DNA of 51,904 bases, from positions 1 to 51,904 of the forward strand of contig JAFWQE010000219.1 of NCBI GenBank assembly GCA_017509155.1, written 5' to 3'. The position numbers and the translations under genes are program-made. The first letter of the stretch is position 1, and each line of letters starts with the position of its first letter. The notes beneath the pieces were generated by a model. The model saw only the letters and a program-made list of their open reading frames with translations, made no database searches and had not been told where the DNA came from. The DNA is from Prevotella sp. Its GTDB lineage: Bacteria; Bacteroidota; Bacteroidia; Bacteroidales; Bacteroidaceae. This document shows, piece by piece, positions 34,157-42,338 of the stretch.

Positions 34157-36358
34157 TCAGCGCGTCATGACGAGGTCGCGCATGAGGATGAGGTCGGTGT
34201 CGCTGATCTGATAGAGCGAGAGCATATCCAGGTCGTTGGCGAAGTCCTCGTCGAGGTTCACGTCCTCATCCTTGACATACTCTTTCAGGTAGACAACTGC
34301 CTTGGCGATGTCTCCTTTGAACCATTGGCAATAAGCGGCATTGAGATAGTCTGGCTGTTGGGTGACAGGGGAAGGCTGGGTTCCGGCGGGAGAACTGTCA
34401 GGTGCCGGACGGGACGATGCGTTGTCGAGAAGACGAGAATAGACGCGCTCAGCTTGTTCCAGTTTTTTTGTTCCCATCAAAGCCCACGCCTGAATACGCA
34501 TGATGTCGGGCTGGTTGGGGTGTTCATAGTCAAGCTGATAGAGCAGAGTCACAGCCGACTGGTAATCGCCGTTCTTGCAAAGCGCCAGACAGTAGTTGAG
34601 CGCGTAGTTCTTGTTTTGCGGCAGCCGCTTGTGCAGCTTTCCATAAAGGTCGGCAGCCTCTTCGTAGTCCTCTTCCATGAAACATGTTCTGGCCAGGAGC
34701 AGGAGTCCGCGCTCGTGCTCGGGATCGAGTTCAAGAAGCCGTTCCAGTTCGGGTCTGGCCATGGAGGGTTGGTTGGATTCGAGGAAATAGGTGGCACGAA
34801 GCAGCTTGCAGTTCACGTCGTCATTGTCATAATACTGATGAATGAGTTCCCCAAAGGCCATCATGTTCTTCTGCTTTCTGAAGAACATGCAGAGGCTGGC
34901 ATAGTGCTTGGTGAGGAGTGTCGATGTGAATACGGGAGATGCCGCGAACACAGCATGTTCGGCATCAAACGGATTCCTGAGGTTGTTGCGCTGTGGATAG
35001 AGTCTGAAGAAACGATAGAGGTCCTGCAGGTACATGCGGCGGATGTAGGCAGGCGTCTGCTGTTCTTCGGGCGGTGCAATGGGCCCCAGGGCCTCGCTGT
35101 TGTCGAGGAGCGACCTCATGTTCTCTGGCAGACGGTCGATAATGCTCGACATGGCCAGTGCAAACGAGTATTTGTCGCTGTCGCAGAAAGGTCCGCTTTC
35201 CAGCAGATTGTTCATGAACCGACGATTCTTGAGCTTGGCATTGACAGCCGAAAGACCAGGATGCTCAGCATAGAAGGGTGTGAACCAGTTGGCCAGCTGA
35301 TAGAAGAAAGCGAAACGCTTCATCTGGGAGAAGCCACCGAAATAGATGTCAGACCCAGCCTTCTGCATGGACATCATCTTCTGGATGCTCTCTTCCATCT
35401 CTTCCATGCGTCGGTCGGCGGCGCCCGGGTCGAGGATATCCTCCATGGGGTCGTCTTCTTTTTCGGTGATGATGCCTTGGCGCGTAATGTTGAAATTGTT
35501 GTTTTTGATGAGTGTCGGCATGATGTCGCGGCTGATGTGCTCATAATCGGCATCGGCCTTCATGCAGAAAATCATCTGCTTCTGCATGTCCAGAAGCTGG
35601 CGAACGGTCTGTTCGTCCTGACATATTTCGCGAATAGATGCTGTCAGCGCCGGCGTGCCGTGGCGCGAGGAAAGACAGAACACCCACCCCACCAAGGCGC
35701 GCTGGCGCACCTGCTCTGCGTCGGTGTGGCGGTAGACATGGAGGAGCGTGGCCAGTTTCAGTGGGTCTGCATTGTTCATGGCCGACAGCATGATGGCGCT
35801 GACAAGCATCTGCACGTCGACGACGTCGATGGTTGGCGAGAGCAGTGTTTCCTGATAGAAGAGCGCGTCGGCCTCCGTCCACTGCCTGCTTACGACGATG
35901 GAGCAGAACAACGAGGACATGAAGTCGTGGTGCTCGCTGTAGAGCGTGGCCGACTTCTCGCGGCGCTGGTCATCGGCCTCGAGCGAGAGCATGGCCACAT
36001 CGGCGACAAACGACTCGAGCGTTTCCCGTATGCGCTCATGCGAAAGCCGCTGGGCGGGGACACGCTTTGCCGTCTCAATGAAGAACGGCGATTTCTTTAC
36101 GAGATAGTCAATGTTGAGATTTCGCACGTAACGACTGAGGCGCGAGAGCAGGCTTGCGTAGATGTCGGCGCGCGCAGGGTCGCTGAATCCGCGCTGCATG
36201 TAGTCGAGCATGAGCTGATAGTCGGACTCTATGCGCTCCAGTTCGTCACTGTTCTGAATATAGGGATGCTCTGTCATGAACTGGCGCACCTGTCTGATGG
36301 CATCGGTCAGTCTGCCAAGATGGATGGTCTGGAGGGCTTGGGATAGCGCGGAATTCAT
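34157..36358 (-). CDS. Large cytoplasmic TPR protein
   Basis: A 733-residue helical protein without signal peptide. TPR units are clearest between about 515 and 690: MARPELERLLELDPEHERGL, EEDYEEAADLYGKLHKRLPQ and NGDYQSAVTLLYQLDYEHPN. The N-terminal half is helical but not a recognised domain. A P/S/T/Q-rich linker (about 650-670) breaks the last repeats. I know of similar large TPR proteins in Bacteroidales but no function. It lies 66 bases after the substrate-binding lipoprotein gene and is probably its operon partner. A 754-residue antisense ORF mirrors it and is not counted. Confidence 0.85.
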   Translation of the reverse strand: MNSALSQALQTIHLGRLTDAIRQVRQFMTEHPYIQNSDELERIESDYQLMLDYMQRGFSDPARADIYASLLSRLSRYVRNLNIDYLVKKSPFFIETAKRVPAQRLSHERIRETLESFVADVAMLSLEADDQRREKSATLYSEHHDFMSSLFCSIVVSRQWTEADALFYQETLLSPTIDVVDVQMLVSAIMLSAMNNADPLKLATLLHVYRHTDAEQVRQRALVGWVFCLSSRHGTPALTASIREICQDEQTVRQLLDMQKQMIFCMKADADYEHISRDIMPTLIKNNNFNITRQGIITEKEDDPMEDILDPGAADRRMEEMEESIQKMMSMQKAGSDIYFGGFSQMKRFAFFYQLANWFTPFYAEHPGLSAVNAKLKNRRFMNNLLESGPFCDSDKYSFALAMSSIIDRLPENMRSLLDNSEALGPIAPPEEQQTPAYIRRMYLQDLYRFFRLYPQRNNLRNPFDAEHAVFAASPVFTSTLLTKHYASLCMFFRKQKNMMAFGELIHQYYDNDDVNCKLLRATYFLESNQPSMARPELERLLELDPEHERGLLLLARTCFMEEDYEEAADLYGKLHKRLPQNKNYALNYCLALCKNGDYQSAVTLLYQLDYEHPNQPDIMRIQAWALMGTKKLEQAERVYSRLLDNASSRPAPDSSPAGTQPSPVTQQPDYLNAAYCQWFKGDIAKAVVYLKEYVKDEDVNLDEDFANDLDMLSLYQISDTDLILMRDLVMTR

Positions 36359-36424
36359 AAGGGACGATGAATGAATGTTGGTGGATGAGGGATGATAGTT
36401 GATGGAATGGATGAAGGACAGAAG

Positions 36425-37345
36425 CTACTTGAGCCATCTGGAGGCCATGTCTAAGTCTTTCTTTCTTGGGGCAGAAGCATGCGGAAAGCGCATGGGTGGC
36501 AGGGCCTTGATGGTGCGTGCTTCGGCCTTGGTGTATCGGCCGATGATGTCGGCATAGTGCTGCAAGCCGTTCTTGTTGATAGAGTCGCAGGCCATGTCGT
36601 ATGCCTTCACGAAGAGCCTGAGCTGCTCGCTCCGCCGCTTGTCGCGCAGGGCCTTCTCACTGAACGCGATGACTCCCATGCGCAAGTCCCTCTTCTGGGT
36701 GTCCATCAGTACGGGATTCTTGAACAGCCGTGCCGCTGTGGCCTGCGGTTCGGTGACGATGACGGCGTCAATCTCGTTGTTGAGCAGCATGGAAAGCCGC
36801 GTGTTGGGGCTGTTCAACTGCACACGGAACACATATTCTGTCTTCAGTTTTGCACTGTCGGTGGCCATGTCGCTCAGCATGTCGGTGACGGAATAGCGGG
36901 CCATGCCCACCATCTTGTCCTCCATCTGCTTCAGTTCGGTGATGCGCGAAAGGCGGTTGCTGATGAACTGCCAATAGGCATTGGTGGCCGCCACATGGCG
37001 AATGGCGGTGCCCCGACGCTGCAATCGCTGGGTGCGCACAAGGTCGCTCACCATGCCCTCCACCTTTCCTGTGCGCAGAGACTCGTCGCAGTCTATCTGA
37101 CCTTCATGGGGCTTCAGGCGCACATCCACATGCAGCGTGTCGAACAGGTTCAGTTCCTTGGCCACGAAAAGGGGCAGGCAGTCGAGCGTAGGCAGTGTGG
37201 CCACCTTCAGCGCCAGCGAGTCTTCGCGCGCCAGGCGCAGGCGTTCCTGCCGGTTGAGCCGTTTCTGCTCTTCGTAGGAGTCGCCACAAGACAGCACGGA
37301 AACACAGCCCAGCAGCACCAAAGCATACAATATGGTCTTGTACAT
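36425..37345 (-). CDS. Orphan substrate-binding lipoprotein (NMT1/SsuA-like)
   Basis: A 306-residue protein starting at ATG 37345 (the TTG 37357 is less likely). Its lipobox is SVLSC. The periplasmic-binding-protein type 2 fold is shown by VATLPTLDCLPLFVAKELNL, GKVEGMVSDLV, NNEIDAVIVTEPQ and GVIAFSEKALRDK. Such proteins normally feed an ABC importer for nitrate, taurine or thiamine precursors. No permease or ATPase gene is near; the only partner is a cytoplasmic TPR protein. The ligand is unknown. Confidence 0.8.
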   Translation of the reverse strand: MYKTILYALVLLGCVSVLSCGDSYEEQKRLNRQERLRLAREDSLALKVATLPTLDCLPLFVAKELNLFDTLHVDVRLKPHEGQIDCDESLRTGKVEGMVSDLVRTQRLQRRGTAIRHVAATNAYWQFISNRLSRITELKQMEDKMVGMARYSVTDMLSDMATDSAKLKTEYVFRVQLNSPNTRLSMLLNNEIDAVIVTEPQATAARLFKNPVLMDTQKRDLRMGVIAFSEKALRDKRRSEQLRLFVKAYDMACDSINKNGLQHYADIIGRYTKAEARTIKALPPMRFPHASAPRKKDLDMASRWLK

Positions 37346-37442
37346 AAATAATCTCAAAAAAGAAGAGGGGGCCTTCAGGCGATTGGCACCCGACGCCTCC
37401 TCTGGTTATCAATAAATTGCGATAATAGCCGCGTTTGCGGTG

Positions 37443-37450
37443 CAAAATTA
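37443..37450 (-). promoter_or_regulatory. -7 box TAATTTTG of the SBP-TPR operon
   Basis: TAATTTTG on the minus strand (plus 37443-37450), 97 bases before the ATG. No clear -33 box is seen. Confidence 0.5.
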
Positions 37451-37458
37451 AGCATTTA

Positions 37459-37490
37459 TTTTGTAATAAGAAAAAATATTCGTACTTTTG
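37459..37490 (+). promoter_or_regulatory. Promoter of radA
   Basis: TTTTG at 37459-37463, a 19-base spacer and TACTTTTG at 37483-37490. A purine-rich leader of 100 bases follows. Confidence 0.75.
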
Positions 37491-37590
37491 TCGAAAAATA
37501 AAGCGATGGAACTCTCCTGTTGCAGTAGATAGAAAGGAGAATGGAAGGGGAGGAGAAAAGGAGGAAGAAGGAAAAACCTAAAACAGATTC

Positions 37591-39030
37591 ATGGGAAAAG
37601 ACAAGATAGCCTACGTCTGCTCGAACTGCGGACAGGAATCGGCGAAATGGATTGGGAAGTGTCCGGCCTGCGGACAATGGAATACGTTCAAGGAGATTCG
37701 CATAGCCAACGAATCGGGAACGATGGCGGCCAAGAGTGCTGCCACCACGGTGCGCACCGCGCTGGGCCACAAGAACCGGCCCCTGCGACTGAGAGACATT
37801 ACGGCGAAAGACGAACCGCGCATAGACTTGCACGACGGAGAGCTGAACCGTGTGCTGGGCGGCGGACTGGTGCCCGGGAGTATCGTGCTGCTGGGCGGTG
37901 AACCTGGCATCGGCAAAAGTACGCTGACGCTGCAGACCATCCTGAACATTCCCGAGCGCCGCATCCTGTATGTCAGCGGCGAGGAGAGCGCACACCAGCT
38001 CAAGATGAGAGCGGAGCGCCTGCTCGGCCACCAAACGCCAGCCCCCAACACCCAACACCCGACAACTGATAGCAGCGAAGAGACGCTCGACAACCTGCTG
38101 ATACTCTGCGAGACATCGCTCGAGGCCATCTTCAACGAAATAAAGGAAGTGAAGCCCGAACTGGTCATCGTGGACTCCATACAGACCATTTCGACGGAGG
38201 ACGTGGAGAGTTCGCCCGGTAGTCTGACGCAGGTGCGCGAATGTGCCGCTGCCCTACTCCGCTTCGCAAAAACCAGCGGTGTGCCGGTCATACTGATAGG
38301 TCACATCACCAAGGAAGGCACACTGGCAGGCCCCAAGATTCTGGAACACATCGTGGATACCGTCATTCAGTTTGAAGGCGACCAGCACCACATGTACCGC
38401 ATACTGCGAAGCATGAAGAACAGGTTTGGAAGTACCTCGGAACTAGGCATTTATGAAATGCAGCAGACTGGGCTCCGACAGGTAAGCAATCCCTCTGAGC
38501 TGCTGCTCACACAAGACCACGAAGGACTGTCGGGCATTGCCATCTCGTCGGCCATAGAAGGCGTCAGACCCTTCCTTGTCGAGACGCAGGCACTTGTGTC
38601 AACGGCAGCCTACGGCACCCCACAACGCTCGGCCACCGGTTTCGACCAACGTCGTCTGAACATGCTCCTGGCTGTTTTGGAGAAGCGGGTCGGCTTCAAA
38701 CTCATCCAGAAAGACGTGTTCATCAACATAGCGGGAGGCCTTCGTGTCACCGATCTGGCAATGGACCTCAGTGTGATTGCCGCCGTGCTGGGCAGCAACG
38801 TAGACACACCCATCGAAAACGGATGGTGCATGGCTGGCGAAGTGGGACTCAGCGGTGAGGTGAGACCCGTCAGCCGCATAGAGCAGCGCATAGCAGAAGC
38901 CGAGAAGCTGGGATTCCAGCACATGATTATCCCTAAATACAACATGGCGGGACTCAACCTGAAGAAATGCAAGATAGAACTTCATCCGGTCAGAAAGGTC
39001 GAAGAAGCACTCCGGGCACTGTTTGGATAG
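37591..39030 (+). CDS. radA: DNA repair protein RadA/Sms
   Basis: A 479-residue RadA, an ATP-driven branch-migration helicase in recombination. In order: a zinc finger CSNCGQESAKWIGKCPACG, a RecA-like ATPase with Walker A LGGEPGIGKST, the RadA-specific MKNRFGSTSELGIYEM (KNRFG), and a Lon-like C-terminal domain. It is about 20 residues longer than usual. The surplus lies at about residues 147-163 and is encoded partly by three tandem heptamers (CCCAACA, CCCAACA, CCCGACA at 38044-38064), so it looks like repeat DNA absorbed in frame. Confidence 0.95.
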   Translation: MGKDKIAYVCSNCGQESAKWIGKCPACGQWNTFKEIRIANESGTMAAKSAATTVRTALGHKNRPLRLRDITAKDEPRIDLHDGELNRVLGGGLVPGSIVLLGGEPGIGKSTLTLQTILNIPERRILYVSGEESAHQLKMRAERLLGHQTPAPNTQHPTTDSSEETLDNLLILCETSLEAIFNEIKEVKPELVIVDSIQTISTEDVESSPGSLTQVRECAAALLRFAKTSGVPVILIGHITKEGTLAGPKILEHIVDTVIQFEGDQHHMYRILRSMKNRFGSTSELGIYEMQQTGLRQVSNPSELLLTQDHEGLSGIAISSAIEGVRPFLVETQALVSTAAYGTPQRSATGFDQRRLNMLLAVLEKRVGFKLIQKDVFINIAGGLRVTDLAMDLSVIAAVLGSNVDTPIENGWCMAGEVGLSGEVRPVSRIEQRIAEAEKLGFQHMIIPKYNMAGLNLKKCKIELHPVRKVEEALRALFG

Positions 39031-39080
39031 CTTCTGCAGTTGAGAAGAAGCAAAAGCATGTTTCACGTTGCTCAACATTT

Positions 39081-39203
39081 AGAGGTGAGAGGTAAGAGGT
39101 GAGAGGTAAGAGAATACTACTTCCGCTTCCTTCTTATGTTTCAATTCTGGGGCTGCCGGCATTTCTCCAATCTCTTACCTCTCATCACTCACCTTTCACC
39201 TCT
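39081..39203. repeat. 33-bp inverted repeat of GAGGTRA heptamers
   Basis: The 33 bases 39081-39113 and the reverse complement of 39171-39203 agree at 29 of 33 positions. Both arms are tandem GAGGTGA/GAGGTAA heptamers. They flank 57 bases of other sequence in the gap between the convergent radA and beta-helix genes and could form a long stem-loop in either transcript. Confidence 0.8.
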
Positions 39204-39206
39204 ACG

Positions 39207-39233
39207 ACTTTTGCAAGCAGAACTTGCAAAAGT
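39207..39233. terminator. Hairpin at the end of the beta-helix gene
   Basis: ACTTTTGCAAG (39207-39217) and CTTGCAAAAGT (39223-39233) form a perfect 11-bp stem with a 5-base loop, four bases from the stop codon. There is no T run, so termination is uncertain. Confidence 0.45.
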
Positions 39234-39237
39234 TGAA

Positions 39238-40626
39238 TTAGCGAATTACCTTGATTACCTTGCCATTGCGGTGCACCAGGTTGATGCCCTTCTGCCATTC
39301 GCTACGGCGCACGCCGTTGATGCCATAAACGGCACCGTCTTCTGCAGGCGCTGCAACATCGACGGACTCCACAAAGGTCTGGTCGTCGGTAATCCAAGGA
39401 GTGAAGATTACTTCCCCTAGACTGGCATTGTCGACCTTGTGGAAAATCACGTCCTCAATGCCTTGAGCGTCTTGTGTAACTGCCGTTTTCCAGTAGTTGC
39501 CCTGCGCATAGACGGTGTTGGCGCTGTTGTTGTAGAGGTCGTAGACCGCGCCGCCGAAGCCGTTGTTCAGGAAGGTGTTCTGCCCGGGGTTGTAGTCGGG
39601 AGCATCAGCGTCGGTCTTTCCTACGTTCACTTCTTTAGCACCCACCACGGTGATTCCCCACAGATTGCCTTCAATATAGTTGCCCTCGATGCGGGTCTGC
39701 TGCATTCCGTAGGGGTCGTAGACGTTGATGCCCGAGCCGCCGTTCATGGGGTTCACCTCGGTATTGTTGTTGCGAATCACGTTGTTGACCACACTGGCCG
39801 TCTGATTGGTATATACGGCCACGCCAAAGCGGTTGTCCTCTATCACGTTGTCAGAGATGAGGGTATGGAAGTCCCCATTGAAGCCCATCATGTTGGCCAC
39901 CACGATGCCGCCCACCATGGTGTGCTCGCGATTGCCAATGATTCGGTTGTGGCTGATCTCCACGTTCTGCCCCACCGTGAGGTTGAGTTGCGGGTAGTTG
40001 CGATTGCTGGTGCCGTTGCCGATGAAGGTGCAGCCCCTGACGGTGAGGTCGATGCAGATGTTGGCTCCACTGCCGATGGCCGAACGCCCGCAGTCGAAGA
40101 ACGAACAGTTCTCCACGCGGTAGCTGCTCAGGTGGGGGGCCATGCTCAGAGCATAGGATGCCGACTTGGCATTGTGGTTCATGAAGAGGCAGTCCACGAT
40201 GTCCATACCTCCGGCCACATGGCCCGAAAGCCCCACGCCGTCGAACGACACGTTGCGAACGGTCACCCTGTCGGTGCCTTCCACCCAGAGGCCGTAGGGC
40301 TGTGCCTCATTGTCGAGGGGATAGAACGAGGTGGTGAAATCGCCAGCATCGAGCGAACACGGACCAAGAATCTCGAGCCTCACGCCGTCGGCCATGCGCA
40401 CCTCCTTTTGAGGTTCAAGGGTGAACACGTCTTCAGGGGCGATGGTCACGTCTGTCGTCATCGTGAACACAAAGCCATCGTTGGCCACCGACACGCCGCT
40501 GCCTTCTGTCTCCGACAAGCGCGTCAGCGTCCACGTGGAACCGTCGCCTGGCGTTCTGAAACCCTGACCCAGCATCTGGAGCGATGCCATCATTCCTGCT
40601 AAAACAAACAAATACTTTTTCATCAT
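39238..40626 (-). CDS. Secreted right-handed beta-helix protein, T9SS cargo
   Basis: A 462-residue protein with a signal peptide (ending MLGQG). Residues about 90-380 are parallel beta-helix repeats with frequent N-rich turns (VENCSFFDCGRSAIGSGAN, ISHNRIIGNREHTMVGGIVV, ISDNVIEDNRFGVAVY). This is the fold of pectate lyases and other polysaccharide-active or binding proteins. The C-terminus (VYGINGVRRSEWQKGINLV then NGKVIKVIR) looks like a T9SS sorting domain. No catalytic residues could be assigned. ATG 40623 is an equally good start. Confidence 0.8.
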   Translation of the reverse strand: MMKKYLFVLAGMMASLQMLGQGFRTPGDGSTWTLTRLSETEGSGVSVANDGFVFTMTTDVTIAPEDVFTLEPQKEVRMADGVRLEILGPCSLDAGDFTTSFYPLDNEAQPYGLWVEGTDRVTVRNVSFDGVGLSGHVAGGMDIVDCLFMNHNAKSASYALSMAPHLSSYRVENCSFFDCGRSAIGSGANICIDLTVRGCTFIGNGTSNRNYPQLNLTVGQNVEISHNRIIGNREHTMVGGIVVANMMGFNGDFHTLISDNVIEDNRFGVAVYTNQTASVVNNVIRNNNTEVNPMNGGSGINVYDPYGMQQTRIEGNYIEGNLWGITVVGAKEVNVGKTDADAPDYNPGQNTFLNNGFGGAVYDLYNNSANTVYAQGNYWKTAVTQDAQGIEDVIFHKVDNASLGEVIFTPWITDDQTFVESVDVAAPAEDGAVYGINGVRRSEWQKGINLVHRNGKVIKVIR

Positions 40627-40657
40627 TCTTTCAGTGTTTACATGCTAAAAAACGGTG

Positions 40658-40689
40658 CAAAGGTACGAATAAGTGAGAGAAAAGCCAAA
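40658..40689 (-). promoter_or_regulatory. Promoter of the beta-helix gene
   Basis: On the minus strand TACCTTTG (plus 40658-40665) is preceded by TTTG (plus 40686-40689) with a 20-base spacer. Confidence 0.75.
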
Positions 40690-40727
40690 TTTATGGCAAG
40701 CTGTTTTCTTGGTTCATATTAAAACAC

Positions 40728-40735
40728 TAACTTTG
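40728..40735 (+). promoter_or_regulatory. -7 box TAACTTTG, almost at the start codon
   Basis: TAACTTTG ends only four bases before the ATG at 40740, so the transcript may be leaderless or translation may start at ATG 40749. Confidence 0.6.
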
Positions 40736-40739
40736 CAGC

Positions 40740-41396
40740 ATGAAAAGAATGCTCGATTGTTTATCATTTGCCTGGCGATGCCTGCTCGTTGCCGGTTTAT
40801 TGCTCTATTGTCCGATGCTGACAAAGGCACAGATGGCACAAGTGGCAGACTCGCTTCAGAGCTGCGACCTGCTGTTTGTGGCACCAGCCAAGGGGAATGC
40901 CATCACCGAGGTGACGACGGGTTTCGAAGAAATGCCCATCGACCATGTGGCCATCTATTATAAAATAGGTAAAGAGAGAAAAGTGGTGGAGGCCTGGCCC
41001 GATGGCGGAGTGCAGATGGTGAGCCTGGAGATGTTTCTCGAAAGAAACAAAGAAGACGCCGTCTATTTAGGTCGGTTGACGAAGCCCTTCAGTAAGCGTC
41101 TGACGCTAAGAAATGCGCTACAGTATGTAGGAAGGCCCTACGACGATGTGTTTCTCTACGACAACAGGGCCATCTATTGCAGCGAACTCGTGCAGTTTTC
41201 CTATGTAGACGACAACGGCAAACGCATCTTCGACGCCATCCCGATGTCGTTCCACGACAGCGAAGGTCACATCACCGCATACTGGCTCGACTTTTACAAG
41301 AAGCGGGGAATGGAAGTTCCTGAAGGTCAACCAGGTACGAACCCTGGAGAAATGTCGAGAAGAACGGATGTAAGGATTGTCTGCAGGCTCCAGTAA
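40740..41396 (+). CDS. Exported YiiX-like permuted papain-fold protein
   Basis: A 218-residue protein with a signal peptide (ending TKAQ). The mature part has the circularly permuted NlpC/P60 (YiiX/YebB) pattern: GDLLF-like CDLLFVAP, the catalytic His in IDHVAIYY, and the catalytic Cys in AIYCSELVQFSY. Members cleave amide or lipid-linked bonds in the envelope; the substrate here is unknown. It is a single gene that ends 26 bases before the convergent queC. Confidence 0.85.
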   Translation: MKRMLDCLSFAWRCLLVAGLLLYCPMLTKAQMAQVADSLQSCDLLFVAPAKGNAITEVTTGFEEMPIDHVAIYYKIGKERKVVEAWPDGGVQMVSLEMFLERNKEDAVYLGRLTKPFSKRLTLRNALQYVGRPYDDVFLYDNRAIYCSELVQFSYVDDNGKRIFDAIPMSFHDSEGHITAYWLDFYKKRGMEVPEGQPGTNPGEMSRRTDVRIVCRLQ

Positions 41397-41422
41397 TCTG
41401 TTGTGACCCATGACTTCCGGGG

Positions 41423-42094
41423 TTATTCCGTTACCCCATCGTCTTCATATTCCGTCGGATCGTCTATCCCAGCATCGCGCAACGCCTCCTTCCGCTCAAC
41501 ACATGTGCCGCATTTTCCACAATGCCTGTCCCCTCCCCTGTAGCAGCTCCAGGTCTTCGAGTAGTCTATGCCCAGCACTTTCCCCTTCCGGGCGATGTCT
41601 GTCTTGGTGAGTACGGTATAGGGAGCCAGCACCTCAATGCCCGGAAATGTTCCGGCCTTGGTGGCCTCGCTCATCGCCTTCACGAACGCGGGTGTGCAGT
41701 CGGGATAGATGGTATGGTCGCCACCATGATTGGCCATCATCACATACTTCAGCCCACGGCTCTCAGCCATGCCAGCAGCAATGGCAAGCATGATGCCATT
41801 GCGGAAGGGAACCACCGTCGACTTCATGTTTTCTGCGGCATAATGGCCTTCGGGAATGGCATCGTCGCCTTGCAGCAATGAACTCTCGAAATACTGACCC
41901 ATAAAGCCAAGCGGAATGGTGATGTGCTCGATGCCCAGCTGTTTGCAATGCCAACGGGCAAAAGGGATCTCCTTCCCATTGTGGTTGCTGCCGTAGTCGA
42001 ACGACAAAGCCAGGGCGATGCGCTGCTGATAGTCGTAGAGCATGGTGGTGCTGTCCATGCCGCCACTCAGAATGATGATGCTGTCTTTCTCCAT
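41423..42094 (-). CDS. queC: 7-cyano-7-deazaguanine synthase QueC
   Basis: A 223-residue QueC, which makes preQ0 from 7-carboxy-7-deazaguanine for queuosine in tRNA. The PP-loop is IILSGGMDSTTMLY; zinc ligands are in WSCYRGGDRHCGKCGTC. I use ATG 42094, because the TTG 42157 that begins the longer frame lies inside the promoter. Other queuosine genes are not in the window. Confidence 0.95.
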   Translation of the reverse strand: MEKDSIIILSGGMDSTTMLYDYQQRIALALSFDYGSNHNGKEIPFARWHCKQLGIEHITIPLGFMGQYFESSLLQGDDAIPEGHYAAENMKSTVVPFRNGIMLAIAAGMAESRGLKYVMMANHGGDHTIYPDCTPAFVKAMSEATKAGTFPGIEVLAPYTVLTKTDIARKGKVLGIDYSKTWSCYRGGDRHCGKCGTCVERKEALRDAGIDDPTEYEDDGVTE

Positions 42095-42154
42095 TGATGA
42101 AATAAATCGTGTTATGATGCCGTCGCGTTCGGACGCCTCACATGTTTTCGTGTG

Positions 42155-42162
42155 CAAAGGTA
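42155..42162 (-). promoter_or_regulatory. -7 box TACCTTTG of queC
   Basis: TACCTTTG on the minus strand (plus 42155-42162), 60 bases before the chosen ATG. Confidence 0.55.
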
Positions 42163-42170
42163 GTCATTTT

Positions 42171-42288
42171 AAATGAAGAATAAGGAATGAAGAATGGAGA
42201 AAAGTTCTTTTCCTTTGTTTTTTATCAAGATAATCTTCACTTTTTTGAAAATTTCTTCACTCTACACTCTTCACTCTTCACTTTTTTT
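42171..42288. repeat. Heptamer repeats between queC and pgk
   Basis: Near 42171-42203 there are tandem heptamers of the type GAATGAA/GAATAAG. At 42253-42288 there are TTCACTC/TACACTC heptamers ending in a T run. The second block abuts the pgk -7 box. Confidence 0.7.
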
Positions 42289-42290
42289 CT

Positions 42291-42298
42291 TACCTTTG
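42291..42298 (+). promoter_or_regulatory. -7 box TACCTTTG of pgk
   Basis: TACCTTTG lies 40 bases before the ATG and directly after a heptamer repeat block and T run. The same arrangement precedes the MurU-like gene at 51682. Confidence 0.65.
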
Positions 42299-42338
42299 CA
42301 ACTTGAAATCATCTAATCATTATAAAAAAAAGTACAAC

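Noticed and set aside
34082-36346. A 754-codon plus-strand ORF opposite the TPR gene
   Set aside because: It mirrors the TPR gene over its whole length. The minus-strand protein has real TPR repeats and an operon partner, while the antisense product has no domain, no promoter and a His/Val/Glu-rich shadow composition.
36479-37351. A 290-codon plus-strand ORF opposite the binding lipoprotein
   Set aside because: It is a shadow of the lipoprotein gene and has no features of its own.
37611-38291. A 226-codon minus-strand ORF within radA
   Set aside because: It is a shadow frame; RadA motifs on the plus strand are unmistakable.
39207-39233. Attachment site or mobile-element end
   Set aside because: The perfect hairpin has no integrase, transposase or direct duplication next to it, so a transcript-end hairpin is simpler.
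39439-40602. A 387-codon plus-strand ORF opposite the beta-helix gene
   Set aside because: The product is rich in His, Val and Ala without any motif; the minus-strand protein has a signal peptide and beta-helix repeats.
42095-42157. N-terminal extension of QueC from TTG 42157
   Set aside because: The TTG is part of the -7 box TACCTTTG, and the extra 21 residues show no QueC similarity; ATG 42094 starts at the conserved region.
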